A DNA stretch of 64,000 nucleotides. It comes from M3007 sp046329435 (GTDB lineage Bacteria; Bacteroidota; Bacteroidia; Chitinophagales; Saprospiraceae). The DNA lies in assembly GCA_046329435.1 (NCBI GenBank), contig JAXLUR010000003.1, positions 496,001 to 560,000 on the forward strand, written 5' to 3'. Positions 52,923 to 61,637 of the stretch are shown piece after piece. The stretch's first letter is position 1. Each line of letters opens with the position of its first letter. The translations under genes and the position numbers were made by a program. The notes beneath the pieces are model-generated. The model ran no database searches. It was not told where the DNA came from and saw only the letters and a program-made list of their open reading frames with translations.

Positions 52923-53699
52923 CTATTTCCCCATCCAGGCTTTAAATACCCCTGCCCGCTCCTTGCTCACCACCACATCGTTTTGCTCGGCGGGCGGATC
53001 GAGCTGTAAAATCAGTTTTCCGTTGAAATACGGCTGGATGCTCTTGATCGCCCGAACGTGCACGAGGTACGCCCTGTTGACGCGGAAAAAATCCGAGGGA
53101 TCGAGCATGTCAACCAGTTGTTCCAGGGTGTAATCGACCAGGTGACGGCGCTTGTCCCAGGTGCGCAACCAGCAAATTTTGCCGTCGGCTGCGAAATAGG
53201 CAATGTCCGCCGTTTCAACGGCGAGCAGGCGTTGGCCTTGTTTGACCAAAAAGCGCTGCCGGTACTCGGGACGCTGAGGCGTGCGGCTGAATTCGCGCAA
53301 CAGGCGGTCCAGATCGAACGCGGGCGGCGGCGCGCCCAACTGTATTTTCAGGCGCTGCAGTTTGTCCAGACTGCGCAGCAAATCTTCCTTGCGAACGGGC
53401 TTGAGCAAATAATCGATGCTGTTCACCTTGAATGCGTGCAGCGCATATTCATCGTAGGAAGTGGTAAAAACGACCGGAGCGGCAATTTCCACCTGCTGAA
53501 AAATTTCAAAACACTGCCCGTCGGCCAACTCGATGTCCATAAAAATCAGGTCGGGCGACGGATGATTCGTCAGCCATTGCACAGCGGTTTTGATGCTGTC
53601 GGCATCGCCGATCACCTCGAGACCGGGCGCCGTATCGTACAGCAATTTGCGGAGCCGTTCGAGGCCCAGCGGCTCGTCTTCTATAATCAGGACCTTCAT
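52923..53699 (-). CDS. LytTR-family response regulator
   Basis: A 258-residue response regulator. The receiver (1-120) has the acidic pocket Glu7-Asp8, phospho-acceptor Asp55 (LIFMDIEL), Thr79/80 (VVFTTSYD) and Lys100 (YLLKPV). Residues about 150-255 form a LytTR DNA-binding domain (QRLLAVETADIAYFAADGKI; DFFRVNRAYLVHVRAIKSIQ). Its ATG overlaps the kinase gene's stop by 4 bp (ATGA), so the pair is translationally coupled. It probably acts as a dimer on direct repeats; targets are unknown. Confidence 0.95.
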   Translation of the reverse strand: MKVLIIEDEPLGLERLRKLLYDTAPGLEVIGDADSIKTAVQWLTNHPSPDLIFMDIELADGQCFEIFQQVEIAAPVVFTTSYDEYALHAFKVNSIDYLLKPVRKEDLLRSLDKLQRLKIQLGAPPPAFDLDRLLREFSRTPQRPEYRQRFLVKQGQRLLAVETADIAYFAADGKICWLRTWDKRRHLVDYTLEQLVDMLDPSDFFRVNRAYLVHVRAIKSIQPYFNGKLILQLDPPAEQNDVVVSKERAGVFKAWMGK

Positions 53700-54733
53700 G
53701 GGCGTTGATGATCGTTGGGGATCAAAGGAAGCAAGACAATAAACGCTTTTTCAGTGTGTTGCACCACCACTTCGGGCTGATGCAACAGCTTGTATCTGGC
53801 CATGATATTGGCCAGACCGATTTTTTCAGAAGGCGACGGCAAACGTTTTTCCTGAAGATTGTTGAGCACCCTCAGGTAGTTGCCTTCCACCACATCGATC
53901 GTAAGGGTCAACGGATGCGACGACGACACTTCGTTGTGTTTCACCGCATTTTCCACCAGCAACTGGAGGGTGAGTGGCGGTATGCGATACGGATAAAAAA
54001 CAGCCGGCACCTGAATGTTGACCTGCAAAGCCGTGCCGAAGCGTGTTTTGAGCAAATGCAGGTAAGAGTGGATAAATTCAAGTTCGGCCTCCAGCGTGGT
54101 CAATTCGTCGCGACTGCTTTGCAGCAAATACCGGTACACGCCACTCATTTCTTCGACAAACTGTTCGGCCCGGCCCGAATCGGTCGCGATCAGGGCGCTG
54201 AGACTGTTGAGGCTGTTGAACAAAAAATGCGGATTCACTTGTTGTTTCAGGCTGTCGTACTGCGCCATCAGGTTGAGCCGCAACAGCTCTTCTTTTTCTT
54301 TCTCCAGTTGCCTCAATTGTTCGTATTGATAAAAAGCCTCGCTGATGCCTGTGATAAATATTGCTATCGCAAGTGCCTGAAATACAGTGGCCAGTATGCT
54401 TGCGGCGCCGTAAGCCGGCAATTCATCGCCACTGAGCCCGGCCTGCCAATAATCGCCGATACCCATCAGCAACGAAACCGCCGGCACGCCCCAGGCCAGT
54501 GTCAGTATGATGCGGCGGCGAATGTGTTGCGGCCCCGGGTAGCGGTGCTGGTTCCGAACCGACAGCCAGAAAAGCGTCAGGAAGTGCGAGCTGATCGTCA
54601 CGATCACCCCGGCAAGTTGTACGAGCTTCGCGCCGGCCGACGTGTCGTGATCGGCCATGATCGTAAAGGCATTGGACATTATGAATGCCAACGCCCCGGC
54701 GCTGAACAACAACCAGGGAACTTGTTTTTTCAT
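53696..54733 (-). CDS. LytS-type sensor histidine kinase (His_kinase family)
   Basis: A 345-residue kinase from ATG 54733 (MKKQVPWLLFSAGALAFIM). Four membrane helices lie within residues 5-132, with no large sensor loop, followed by a coiled coil (EQLRQLEKEKEELLRL). The phospho-acceptor His169 is in QVNPHFLFNSLNSLSALI, the hallmark of the His_kinase family. The ATPase has LVENAVKHN and GLANIMARY. It partners the LytTR regulator through the overlapping stop/start. The stimulus is probably sensed in or at the membrane. Confidence 0.94.
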   Translation of the reverse strand: MKKQVPWLLFSAGALAFIMSNAFTIMADHDTSAGAKLVQLAGVIVTISSHFLTLFWLSVRNQHRYPGPQHIRRRIILTLAWGVPAVSLLMGIGDYWQAGLSGDELPAYGAASILATVFQALAIAIFITGISEAFYQYEQLRQLEKEKEELLRLNLMAQYDSLKQQVNPHFLFNSLNSLSALIATDSGRAEQFVEEMSGVYRYLLQSSRDELTTLEAELEFIHSYLHLLKTRFGTALQVNIQVPAVFYPYRIPPLTLQLLVENAVKHNEVSSSHPLTLTIDVVEGNYLRVLNNLQEKRLPSPSEKIGLANIMARYKLLHQPEVVVQHTEKAFIVLLPLIPNDHQRP

Positions 54734-54946
54734 CGCAACAAAAATGCTCTTTCTGTCGGAAGCAGCCAAAACCGGCAGCCCCCAATCCGCGAAAAGCGGG
54801 TGCAAAACCTCCGTTTGCAGGTATCAGCCGGAAAACCGGCAAAGGCCCGCCTCCCGGCCGCCTGACTCCTCTTTTCCGCCGTTTCACTCCTCCCGGCTTT
54901 GCAGCGCAAGCCCGGCCGCCCTCATTTTTGGGCAAATTTTTTTGCT

Positions 54947-55519
54947 ATGAAACCAAAATTTCGCCGGCTCTTGCCGGCCCTCTTCCTGTTGTGCCTTGCA
55001 CAATTGCACGCCCAGACGCCCGGCCGGTATCAATTCGAGATCGGTCTGGGCCTGCACAGCTTTTACCTGCCGGGCATCGGCGCCCGCTGGGCCAATCCGC
55101 AGCCCGTGGTGACCCTGGGCGCCTACCGTTCGATCAATAGCAGCGGCAACCTGCGTGCCGGGCTTTCCCTGGGCTATCAGCGGCACCGTTACCAGGGCGA
55201 TGGCCTTTACATCCAGGCCCAGTTTCGTTACAACCCGCTGATCGGCAGGCACTTCGAGCCCGGCATTGCGGCAGGCGCCGGGTACCAGATGGCGTTTTAC
55301 CCTTCCGCCAGTCTTCGGTGGGACGGCGACAAGTGGGTCAAGGGGCGAGCATTCAAGGGAGTCGTGCAGGCGCCGCTGCGCATCAGTTTAGGCTACCGAA
55401 GCGGCCATTACACGCCGTTTATCGCCTGCCAGACCAACATCCTGTTTGGCTACAGCCCCGACCTCAGCCCCTTGCCCGTCACCGCTCTACTGGCCGGCGT
55501 CAAGATCAGTCCCCGATAA
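54947..55519 (+). CDS. Small outer-membrane-type barrel protein
   Basis: A 190-residue protein from ATG 54947 (signal MKPKFRRLLPALFLLCLAQL, cleavage near HAQTP). The mature part is built of strands rich in Gly, Tyr and Arg (YQFEIGLGLHSFYLPGIGA; LRAGLSLGYQRHRYQGDGLY; FEPGIAAGAGYQMAFYPSAS) and ends LLAGVKISPR. An eight-stranded barrel is likely. It is followed 68 bp later by a serine-hydrolase lipoprotein gene on the same strand, so the two may be co-expressed. Function is unknown. Confidence 0.68.
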   Translation: MKPKFRRLLPALFLLCLAQLHAQTPGRYQFEIGLGLHSFYLPGIGARWANPQPVVTLGAYRSINSSGNLRAGLSLGYQRHRYQGDGLYIQAQFRYNPLIGRHFEPGIAAGAGYQMAFYPSASLRWDGDKWVKGRAFKGVVQAPLRISLGYRSGHYTPFIACQTNILFGYSPDLSPLPVTALLAGVKISPR

Positions 55520-55587
55520 CCTTTTCCTCGCGACATTCTCTCTTTTTTCATCCGGGCTGCCCGGCCGGCGGCCCCATTTTTTTCATT

Positions 55588-56775
55588 ATGAAAGCAAAAA
55601 CGATTGTTTCCCTGTTGCTTGCGCTGTTGGTTCTGGGCGCATGCCAAAAAGACATTTATGTAGAAAACACGGGCCTTGTCGGCGGCGACCTGCCCGTCAA
55701 CCCCGATCACCCCATGGCCGATTCGCTCAAGGTCATTGTGCAAAAACACCTCGACCGGGGGGTGCCCGGGGTACAGGTGATCGTTAAAAACAGCGACGGC
55801 TGGTATGTGGTCAATGGCGGCTATGCCAAAATTGAAGACGAAACCCCCATTCAGGACAACATGACGGCCTGGCTGTACAGTATTTCCAAGGTGTACACGG
55901 CCGCCTTGTGCATGAAAATGAAAGAACGTGGTCTGCTCAACCTGGACGCCGCCATTACCGATTATTTGCCCGCCGACATCAGCAGGCGCCTGAGCAGAAG
56001 CCAGGACATAAGCGTTCGGATGCTGCTCAATCACAGCTCGGGGCTGCCCAATTTTACCATCACCAACGGTTATTTCCTCACCCAGCTGAACGCGCCTTTC
56101 GCGCAGCCCGATCCGCTCGCACAGCTGGCATATATCTATGACAAACCGCTGCTTTTTGATCCCGGGACCGATTTTTTCTACTCCAACACCAATTATATGC
56201 TGCTTCAACTCATTTTGGAAAAGGTGAGCGGACGCAGCTGGAATACGCTCGTTCATGAAGAAATCATTGAGCCGCTCGGACTGACACACACGTACTATCC
56301 GGTCAGCGACGAGCAGCTCGTCTCCCTCGGTTTCCCCAACTACTATTTCGAGCGCTTCAACAACGGCCAACTGGAAAACTGCACCCGCTGGCACAACCGA
56401 TTGGCCCAGTCGCTGGTCGGGTACGGCGGCCTGGCAGCCAATGGCGCCGACGTCATCCTGTTTTACCAGGCATTGCTCGACGGCCTGCTCGTAACACCCG
56501 AATCGCTCGATGAAATGCGCGCCTGGATACAGGGCAAAACGTCAACGGAACCCGATTACGGCCTGGGGCTCGAGTACTACGAATACCTCAAAGGCACCCC
56601 GACTTACGGCCACGAGGGCGACTGCATCGGCGGCACGACCCAAATTTTGTACGTCCCGTCGCGACAAACCTATTTGTTCATCACGATCAATGCCGGCCGC
56701 CAACTGTACGGACAGTATTTGTTCCGAACCTCGGACCTGAAAATCGATCTTTGCCGGTATGTGTCGCGCCCGTGA
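55588..56775 (+). CDS. Beta-lactamase-family serine hydrolase lipoprotein
   Basis: A 395-residue lipoprotein from ATG 55588 with lipobox LGAC (Cys19). The class C beta-lactamase/penicillin-binding fold is visible: Ser98-x-x-Lys101 in WLYSISKVYTAAL, LLNHSSGLPNF, Tyr198-x-Asn200 in FFYSNTNYMLLQLIL, and GHEGDCIGG near the C-terminus as the third motif. Such proteins (PF00144) act as D,D-peptidases, esterases or amidases rather than resistance enzymes. It is probably anchored to the outer membrane. An in-frame start at 55318 would overlap the preceding barrel gene and is rejected. Confidence 0.88.
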   Translation: MKAKTIVSLLLALLVLGACQKDIYVENTGLVGGDLPVNPDHPMADSLKVIVQKHLDRGVPGVQVIVKNSDGWYVVNGGYAKIEDETPIQDNMTAWLYSISKVYTAALCMKMKERGLLNLDAAITDYLPADISRRLSRSQDISVRMLLNHSSGLPNFTITNGYFLTQLNAPFAQPDPLAQLAYIYDKPLLFDPGTDFFYSNTNYMLLQLILEKVSGRSWNTLVHEEIIEPLGLTHTYYPVSDEQLVSLGFPNYYFERFNNGQLENCTRWHNRLAQSLVGYGGLAANGADVILFYQALLDGLLVTPESLDEMRAWIQGKTSTEPDYGLGLEYYEYLKGTPTYGHEGDCIGGTTQILYVPSRQTYLFITINAGRQLYGQYLFRTSDLKIDLCRYVSRP

Positions 56776-56823
56776 TGCCAGCCAGGTCGGCGCAGCAGGC
56801 TGGGCAAAAAATAAATGCAGCTA

Positions 56824-56853
56824 TTGTTAACCAGCAGAAAATTCCTACCTTTG
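56824..56853 (+). promoter_or_regulatory. Promoter of rpsF-rpsR-rplI (TTG-N19-TACCTTTG)
   Basis: TTG at 56824-56826 and TACCTTTG at 56846-56853 match the Bacteroidota -33/-7 consensus at good spacing, 48 bases before the rpsF ATG. It is the clearest promoter in the window. Confidence 0.65.
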
Positions 56854-56901
56854 CGGCCTCTTTTTTCAAAAAGTTCTTTAAATCTTTACAAAGTATTGTA
56901 A

Positions 56902-57333
56902 ATGAGACATTACGAAGTCACCTTCATCGTAGATCCAGTGCTGTCGGGCGATGAAGTCAAATCGGCAGCGGAACACGTTCAGAAAGAGCTGAAAGGCTTT
57001 GGCGCCACGATCGTGGCAGTGGACGAGATGGGCCTCCGTCAACTGGCCTACACCATTGGCAAACGTTCTTCGGGCGTTTACTTCAACATTGAATTCGGTT
57101 GCGATGGCGCCAACTGGCTGGCCAAATTCGAACTGAACATGAAGCGCGACGAACGCATCCTGCGCTTCCTCACCGTCAAACTCGACAAATACGGCGTCAA
57201 ATACAACGACGACAAACGCAACGGTCGCATCGGTTCCAAGAAGAAAACCGACAAGGCAGCCCCGGTCGCTACTGTCGAAGAAGAAGTTGCCGCAGTGCCG
57301 GCTCCCGAAGTCATCGACCTCGACGAAAATTAA
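56902..57333 (+). CDS. rpsF: 30S ribosomal protein bS6
   Basis: A 143-residue bS6. The core (1-100) begins MRHYEVTFIVDPVLSGDEVK and contains GLRQLAYTIGKRSSGVYFNI and NMKRDERILRFLTVKLDKYG. The C-terminal tail (about 105-143) is charged and extended (KKTDKAAPVATVEEEVAAVP, ending IDLDEN), longer than in E. coli but usual in Bacteroidota. It binds bS18 in the 30S platform, and bS18 is the next gene. Confidence 0.97.
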   Translation: MRHYEVTFIVDPVLSGDEVKSAAEHVQKELKGFGATIVAVDEMGLRQLAYTIGKRSSGVYFNIEFGCDGANWLAKFELNMKRDERILRFLTVKLDKYGVKYNDDKRNGRIGSKKKTDKAAPVATVEEEVAAVPAPEVIDLDEN

Positions 57334-57408
57334 TGGTCGAAGGCGAAGGCCCGGCCCTCGTCACATGTGGGAACAATTATTCTTTAACAATCAATTATCC
57401 AACATATC

Positions 57409-57678
57409 ATGGCAGCTTCAAGAGAAGACGTCAAATTCCTCAGCAACCCGAAAATCGGTCTGCGTCGTAAAAAATACTGCCGTTTCCGCAAATTCGGCAT
57501 TAAATACATCGACTACAAAGACGGTGATTTCCTCCTCCAGTTCATCAACGAGCAAGGCAAACTGCTGCCGCGCCGCATCACCGGCAACAGCCTGAAATAT
57601 CAGCGCCGCGTGTCCACGGCCGTCAAACGTGCCCGCCACCTCGCGATCCTGCCCTACGTGGCCGACTTGATGAAATAA
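57409..57678 (+). CDS. rpsR: 30S ribosomal protein bS18
   Basis: An 89-residue bS18 with the conserved core KKYCRFRKFGIKYIDYKDGD FLL-type start, RRITGNSLKYQRRVSTAVKR and ARHLAILPYVADL. It forms a dimer with bS6 on the 30S platform. The order rpsF-rpsR-rplI is conserved across bacteria, with 75 bp from rpsF and 29 bp to rplI, consistent with one transcript. Confidence 0.98.
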   Translation: MAASREDVKFLSNPKIGLRRKKYCRFRKFGIKYIDYKDGDFLLQFINEQGKLLPRRITGNSLKYQRRVSTAVKRARHLAILPYVADLMK

Positions 57679-57707
57679 ACCATTTTTCACTTTCAACTTT
57701 TTCAGAG

Positions 57708-58160
57708 ATGGAAATCATTCTCCTCGAACATATTGAAAAGGTAGGCGCCAAACACGATGTCGTCAAAGTCAAAGACGGTTACGGCCGCAACTACCTGATC
57801 CCGCAAGGCCTCGCCCTCGTAGCCAACAAAGCCAACATGGCCAAGCTCGAAGGCATGAAAAAACAGGCGGCCAAAAAAGAAGCCGCTATGGTGACGACCT
57901 ACCAGGCCTACGCCGCCAAACTGGCCGGTGGCGCGCTCAAAATCGCTGCCAAAGCCGGCGAAAGCGGCCGCCTTTTCGGCTCCGTCACGGCTCAGCACCT
58001 GATCAACGCCATCAAGGAAAACTACGATATCGACGTGGAAAAACGCATCGTCGAAATGCCCGAAGAAGTAAAAGAACTGGGCAACTACACGGCGCACATC
58101 AAATTCCACAGCGAAGTCGTCGCCCCGGTCAATTTCGAAGTCGTCGCCGAAGAAGCCTGA
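57708..58160 (+). CDS. rplI: 50S ribosomal protein bL9
   Basis: A 150-residue bL9. The N-terminal domain has MEIILLEHIEKVGAKHDVVK and VKDGYGRNYLIPQGLALVAN. A long connecting helix follows (MAKLEGMKKQAAKKEAAMVT), then the C-terminal domain with LFGSVTAQHLINAIKENYDI. It binds domain V of 23S rRNA near the L1 stalk. A terminator follows at 58191. Confidence 0.98.
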   Translation: MEIILLEHIEKVGAKHDVVKVKDGYGRNYLIPQGLALVANKANMAKLEGMKKQAAKKEAAMVTTYQAYAAKLAGGALKIAAKAGESGRLFGSVTAQHLINAIKENYDIDVEKRIVEMPEEVKELGNYTAHIKFHSEVVAPVNFEVVAEEA

Positions 58161-58190
58161 TACCAGGCCGGCAAATAAACGCAAACGAAA

Positions 58191-58230
58191 AGCAAAACCC
58201 GCCCACCGGCAGGTTTTGCTTTTTTATTTT
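58191..58230 (+). terminator. Intrinsic terminator of the rpsF-rpsR-rplI operon
   Basis: AGCAAAACC/GGTTTTGCT stem (58191-58199 and 58212-58220) with a 12-base loop, followed by TTTTTATTTTT. Confidence 0.88.
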
Positions 58231-58304
58231 TGGGACCAAAACCAACCCAAAGGCTTGTTTGCCGTCCAGGTTGGGCCGCTGTTCCATCTTGTCAACACCG
58301 TCAC

Positions 58305-59594
58305 ATGACCAATACCATTATTCGCCGCGTAATCCTGCTCGGGGCATTTTCTATCCTCAGCCTGATCACCGTGCAGACCTACTGGGTAATGCGCACCTGG
58401 GATCTTCAGGAACGCGAGTTTCACCGGAAAGTCAACCAGGCCCTGATCGACGCCGCCAATGACCTCGCCGTAAAAGGGCAGTTCGAACTGAAACGGACCA
58501 ACCTGATCGACCAGGTCAACTCCAACTATTACGTTGTCAATATTGAAAACCCTTTCAGAGAAGACGACTTGCAGTTCTACCTCCAGCAGGCTTTTGAAAA
58601 ACAGGGCATGCGCGAGGATTTTCAATACGGCATTTTCGATTGCTCCAGCAACCAGATGGTCAGCGGCAAAGTGGTCAAATACCGCACGCCCTCGGCCGTA
58701 GGCGAACTGGAACCCGCCGCCGAACCCCTCTCGGCACACCACAACCGGGAAGAATACATCTATTATTTCGGGGTGCGTTTTCCCGGCAAAAACGCTCACC
58801 TGCTCAGCAATATGTGGATCGTGGTCGTGTTTACCGTGCTCATGCTCATTACCGTGGCATTTTTTATCTATGCCATGTTCGTTATCCTGCGGCAAAAACA
58901 ACTCTCCGAACTCCAGCGGGATTTTATCAACAACATGACCCACGAGTTCAAAACCCCCATCTCCACCATCAATATTTCTACCGACGTCTTTCTGAAAAAC
59001 GAAACCATACAGGCCGACAGCCGCCTGAGCCGCTATGCCGGCATCCTGAAAGAACAGGTCATGCGCCTCAACAGCCAGGTCGAAAAAGTGCTCCAGCTGG
59101 CCAAGGTCGAACGCGACAATATCGAACTGCATTACGAGCGCCTCGAACTCAACGAGTTTATACGCGACATGCTGCCCTCGCTCGAACTGAAAGTACAGGA
59201 ACGGGAAGGCGGCCAGCTGCACCTCTCCCTGCCCGATGCGCCCGTCCACATCAAGGCCGACAAACTCCACCTCACCAATATCCTGCACAACCTCGTCGAC
59301 AACGCGGTCAAATACTCGCGCGGCGCCCCCGAGATCACGATCGGCCTCCGGCGCAGCGGCCAGGAAGCAGCCCTGAGCGTCGAAGACAACGGGATCGGCA
59401 TCCCCAAAGAACACCAGCGGCGCGTGTTCGACAAATTCCACCGCGTGCCCACCGGCAACGTACACAATGTCAAGGGCTTCGGGCTCGGCCTTTTTTACGT
59501 CAAAAAAATGACAAAGGAACACGGCTGGAAGATCGACCTGAGCAGCGAACCCGGCAATGGCACCCGTATCGAAATCAAAATGCCCGTCGCCTGA
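58305..59594 (+). CDS. Sensor histidine kinase (HisKA type), no adjacent regulator
   Basis: A 429-residue kinase from ATG 58305. TM1 spans about 8-28, an extracytoplasmic sensor of ~140 residues follows, and TM2 spans about 170-195. HisKA has His213 in NNMTHEFKTPISTINIS, and the ATPase has the N box NILHNLVDNAVKYS, G1 VEDNGIGIPKEHQ and G2 KGFGLGLFYVKK. It is a complete membrane kinase of the type usually paired with an OmpR-like regulator, but none is next to it. aroB starts 4 bp after its stop. The cognate regulator must be elsewhere. Confidence 0.93.
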   Translation: MTNTIIRRVILLGAFSILSLITVQTYWVMRTWDLQEREFHRKVNQALIDAANDLAVKGQFELKRTNLIDQVNSNYYVVNIENPFREDDLQFYLQQAFEKQGMREDFQYGIFDCSSNQMVSGKVVKYRTPSAVGELEPAAEPLSAHHNREEYIYYFGVRFPGKNAHLLSNMWIVVVFTVLMLITVAFFIYAMFVILRQKQLSELQRDFINNMTHEFKTPISTINISTDVFLKNETIQADSRLSRYAGILKEQVMRLNSQVEKVLQLAKVERDNIELHYERLELNEFIRDMLPSLELKVQEREGGQLHLSLPDAPVHIKADKLHLTNILHNLVDNAVKYSRGAPEITIGLRRSGQEAALSVEDNGIGIPKEHQRRVFDKFHRVPTGNVHNVKGFGLGLFYVKKMTKEHGWKIDLSSEPGNGTRIEIKMPVA

Positions 59595-59598
59595 GCGC

Positions 59599-60663
59599 AT
59601 GAACCACAGCTTTTCACTGCCCGACAGCGCGATCAATTGCGGGCCGCTGTGCGACTTCTTTCCCGCCTGGCTCGAACGGCGGCAAGGCTATTCCCGCATC
59701 GTCGTCATCGCAGATACGAATACCCGCGCCCTGTGCCTGCCGGTGTTCCTGCAACAAACAGGACTGAATGCCGCCGGGCTGGCTCTTATCGAAATTCCGG
59801 CAGGGGAGGCGGGCAAAAACCTGTCAACCTGTGAAAAAGTATGGGGCGAAATGCTGGCCGCCCGACTCGACCGCAAGGCGCTGGCAATCAATCTGGGCGG
59901 CGGGGTAGCAGGCGACCTGGGCGGCTTTTGTGCCGCCACCTTCAAACGCGGCATCGATTTCGTACAAATCCCGACCACCTTGCTTTCCATGACCGACGCC
60001 GCCATCGGCGGCAAACTGGGCATTGATTTTCAAGGCATTAAAAATACAATCGGCGTATTCCGGCACCCGGAAGCCGTGTTTGTCGATCCCGTTTTTTTAC
60101 ACACCCTGCCACGCCGCGAACTGCTCAGCGGCTTTGCCGAAGTCATCAAACACGCCCTGATCGGAGCGCCTGAACTTTGGCAGCAAATCGAGCAACTGGC
60201 GGAACTGGACACCGCATCCTGCCAGGCTTTTTTACCCGCCTCCATCGGCGTTAAAGTGCATGTGGTAACCGAAGACCCGCTCGAAAAAGGCCTGCGCGCC
60301 CTGCTCAATTTCGGCCATACCATCGGGCATGCCCTCGAAAGCTACTGGCTCGATACCTCCGATCCGCTTACGCACGGCGAGGCCGTGGCGACAGGAATGA
60401 TCTGCGAAAGTTGGCTGGCCTGGGGCCAACACCCGCACACCGAGAAAATCAGCCGGCTGATCGGCCGTTTTTTCCCGCACAGGACCATTCCCGAATCGGC
60501 ATTTCCACTCTTGTGGCAAATGATGCAGCAGGACAAGAAAAATGCCGCCGGCGCCGTCCGGATTGCCGTGCCCGACCCAGCTCAATCGTTCCGATTGCAT
60601 ACCATCGAGCCCTCCCGCGAAGCAGTGGAGCAAAGCCTTCGGTATTACAATGAGGGGGGGTGA
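59599..60663 (+). CDS. aroB: 3-dehydroquinate synthase
   Basis: A 354-residue AroB from ATG 59599 (MNHSFSLPDSAINCGPL). The NAD-binding and catalytic region reads NLGGGVAGDLGGFCAATFKR, then GIDFVQIPTTLLSMTDAAIG GKLGIDF-type continuation. Zinc ligands lie in SGFAEVIKHALIG and LLNFGHTIGHALE. It converts DAHP to 3-dehydroquinate in the shikimate pathway. It sits 4 bp after the histidine kinase gene, so it is probably co-transcribed with it. Other aro genes are not nearby. Confidence 0.96.
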   Translation: MNHSFSLPDSAINCGPLCDFFPAWLERRQGYSRIVVIADTNTRALCLPVFLQQTGLNAAGLALIEIPAGEAGKNLSTCEKVWGEMLAARLDRKALAINLGGGVAGDLGGFCAATFKRGIDFVQIPTTLLSMTDAAIGGKLGIDFQGIKNTIGVFRHPEAVFVDPVFLHTLPRRELLSGFAEVIKHALIGAPELWQQIEQLAELDTASCQAFLPASIGVKVHVVTEDPLEKGLRALLNFGHTIGHALESYWLDTSDPLTHGEAVATGMICESWLAWGQHPHTEKISRLIGRFFPHRTIPESAFPLLWQMMQQDKKNAAGAVRIAVPDPAQSFRLHTIEPSREAVEQSLRYYNEGG

Positions 60664-60802
60664 GGAGGGGGCTTCAAAGCCTTGCCCCGCCTTGTGTATT
60701 CGCCCGAAAACCGTGAATATAGCTTTCTACATCCGGTTGTCTTTGCCTCATTTGTGTGTTATTTTAATGACAATACGGTGTCCTATTTGATTGCCAGTTT
60801 TT

Positions 60803-61582
60803 TTATTGAGCAAGGAGGTCATAAGAGCAATATTTAATATCAATAGAGTTTTCTTTGAAACAGACATAGAAAATTTCAATCCTGGTTTTGCCGGGCCCCC
60901 AATACACATAAAAGATCTTGTCATTACGGCACAGGCCGTTCTTGTCTTTATCAAGCATATTTTTATATTGATCTATTGCTTCATAATCCCGAACGCCTAG
61001 TGTATCCAAAAGTTCAGCAAGATCTTCTTCATTGTCAATCCTGAATGGGGCAATTTCCTCATATTCGGTTTCATACCTCAGCCCCAGATAAAGCGTAAAA
61101 AGCAGACTTAAATCTTCTTTAGCCAGGTCACCAATATTTACTTTCCTTTCAATCAACAACCTGGAAAGATTTTCAAAGGCAGTATCTGGATACAAATTAT
61201 TCGCTTTATTATCCAGTAACAAAACTTCTTCAGGCTGAAGCAAACACTTCTCAGGTGGTAAAATTGTTATTTGCACCACCCTGTTGTTGTTGCTATCTGC
61301 CAACAGAATCAAATCGCTTTTGCCTCTGCAAAAAGATTTTACAACCCAAAGGCTCAGATCAAAGGCTTTCTTGTTGTCAATTTTATGAAGATAGTACTTT
61401 CTATATGCCGCGTTGGAGGTGTCTTTGGGATAAGGATTCAAACACCAATACCAATCAATGTCAAGGGAGTCCACAAATTGTGCTACCAAATCATGTTCGC
61501 TTTTGCAAGTATTGGCAAGGTTGCAACGGAAATTGGCAAACAACAATAGAAATGCGGTCCAGCCAAAGATTTTATGTTGCAT
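60803..61582 (-). CDS. AT-rich hypothetical secreted protein
   Basis: A 259-residue protein with a probable signal peptide (MQHKIFGWTAFLLLFANF, with Cys20 near the cleavage region). The body is Asp/Glu/Asn/Leu-rich with Cys-containing strands (FDLSLWVVKSFCRGKSDLIL; VVQITILPPEKCLLQPEEV) and no motif I recognise. Base composition is clearly lower in G+C than the neighbours: 61141-61200 has 20 G+C of 60, while a sample inside aroB (60241-60300) has about 35. Codon use is correspondingly A/T-ending. This suggests recent acquisition. It is convergent with aroB. Confidence 0.75.
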   Translation of the reverse strand: MQHKIFGWTAFLLLFANFRCNLANTCKSEHDLVAQFVDSLDIDWYWCLNPYPKDTSNAAYRKYYLHKIDNKKAFDLSLWVVKSFCRGKSDLILLADSNNNRVVQITILPPEKCLLQPEEVLLLDNKANNLYPDTAFENLSRLLIERKVNIGDLAKEDLSLLFTLYLGLRYETEYEEIAPFRIDNEEDLAELLDTLGVRDYEAIDQYKNMLDKDKNGLCRNDKIFYVYWGPGKTRIEIFYVCFKENSIDIKYCSYDLLAQ

Positions 61583-61637
61583 GTTTTATTTTGCTTGATG
61601 ATCCAAAAATCTGAAATAAACTGGAATCTGCTCCCGC

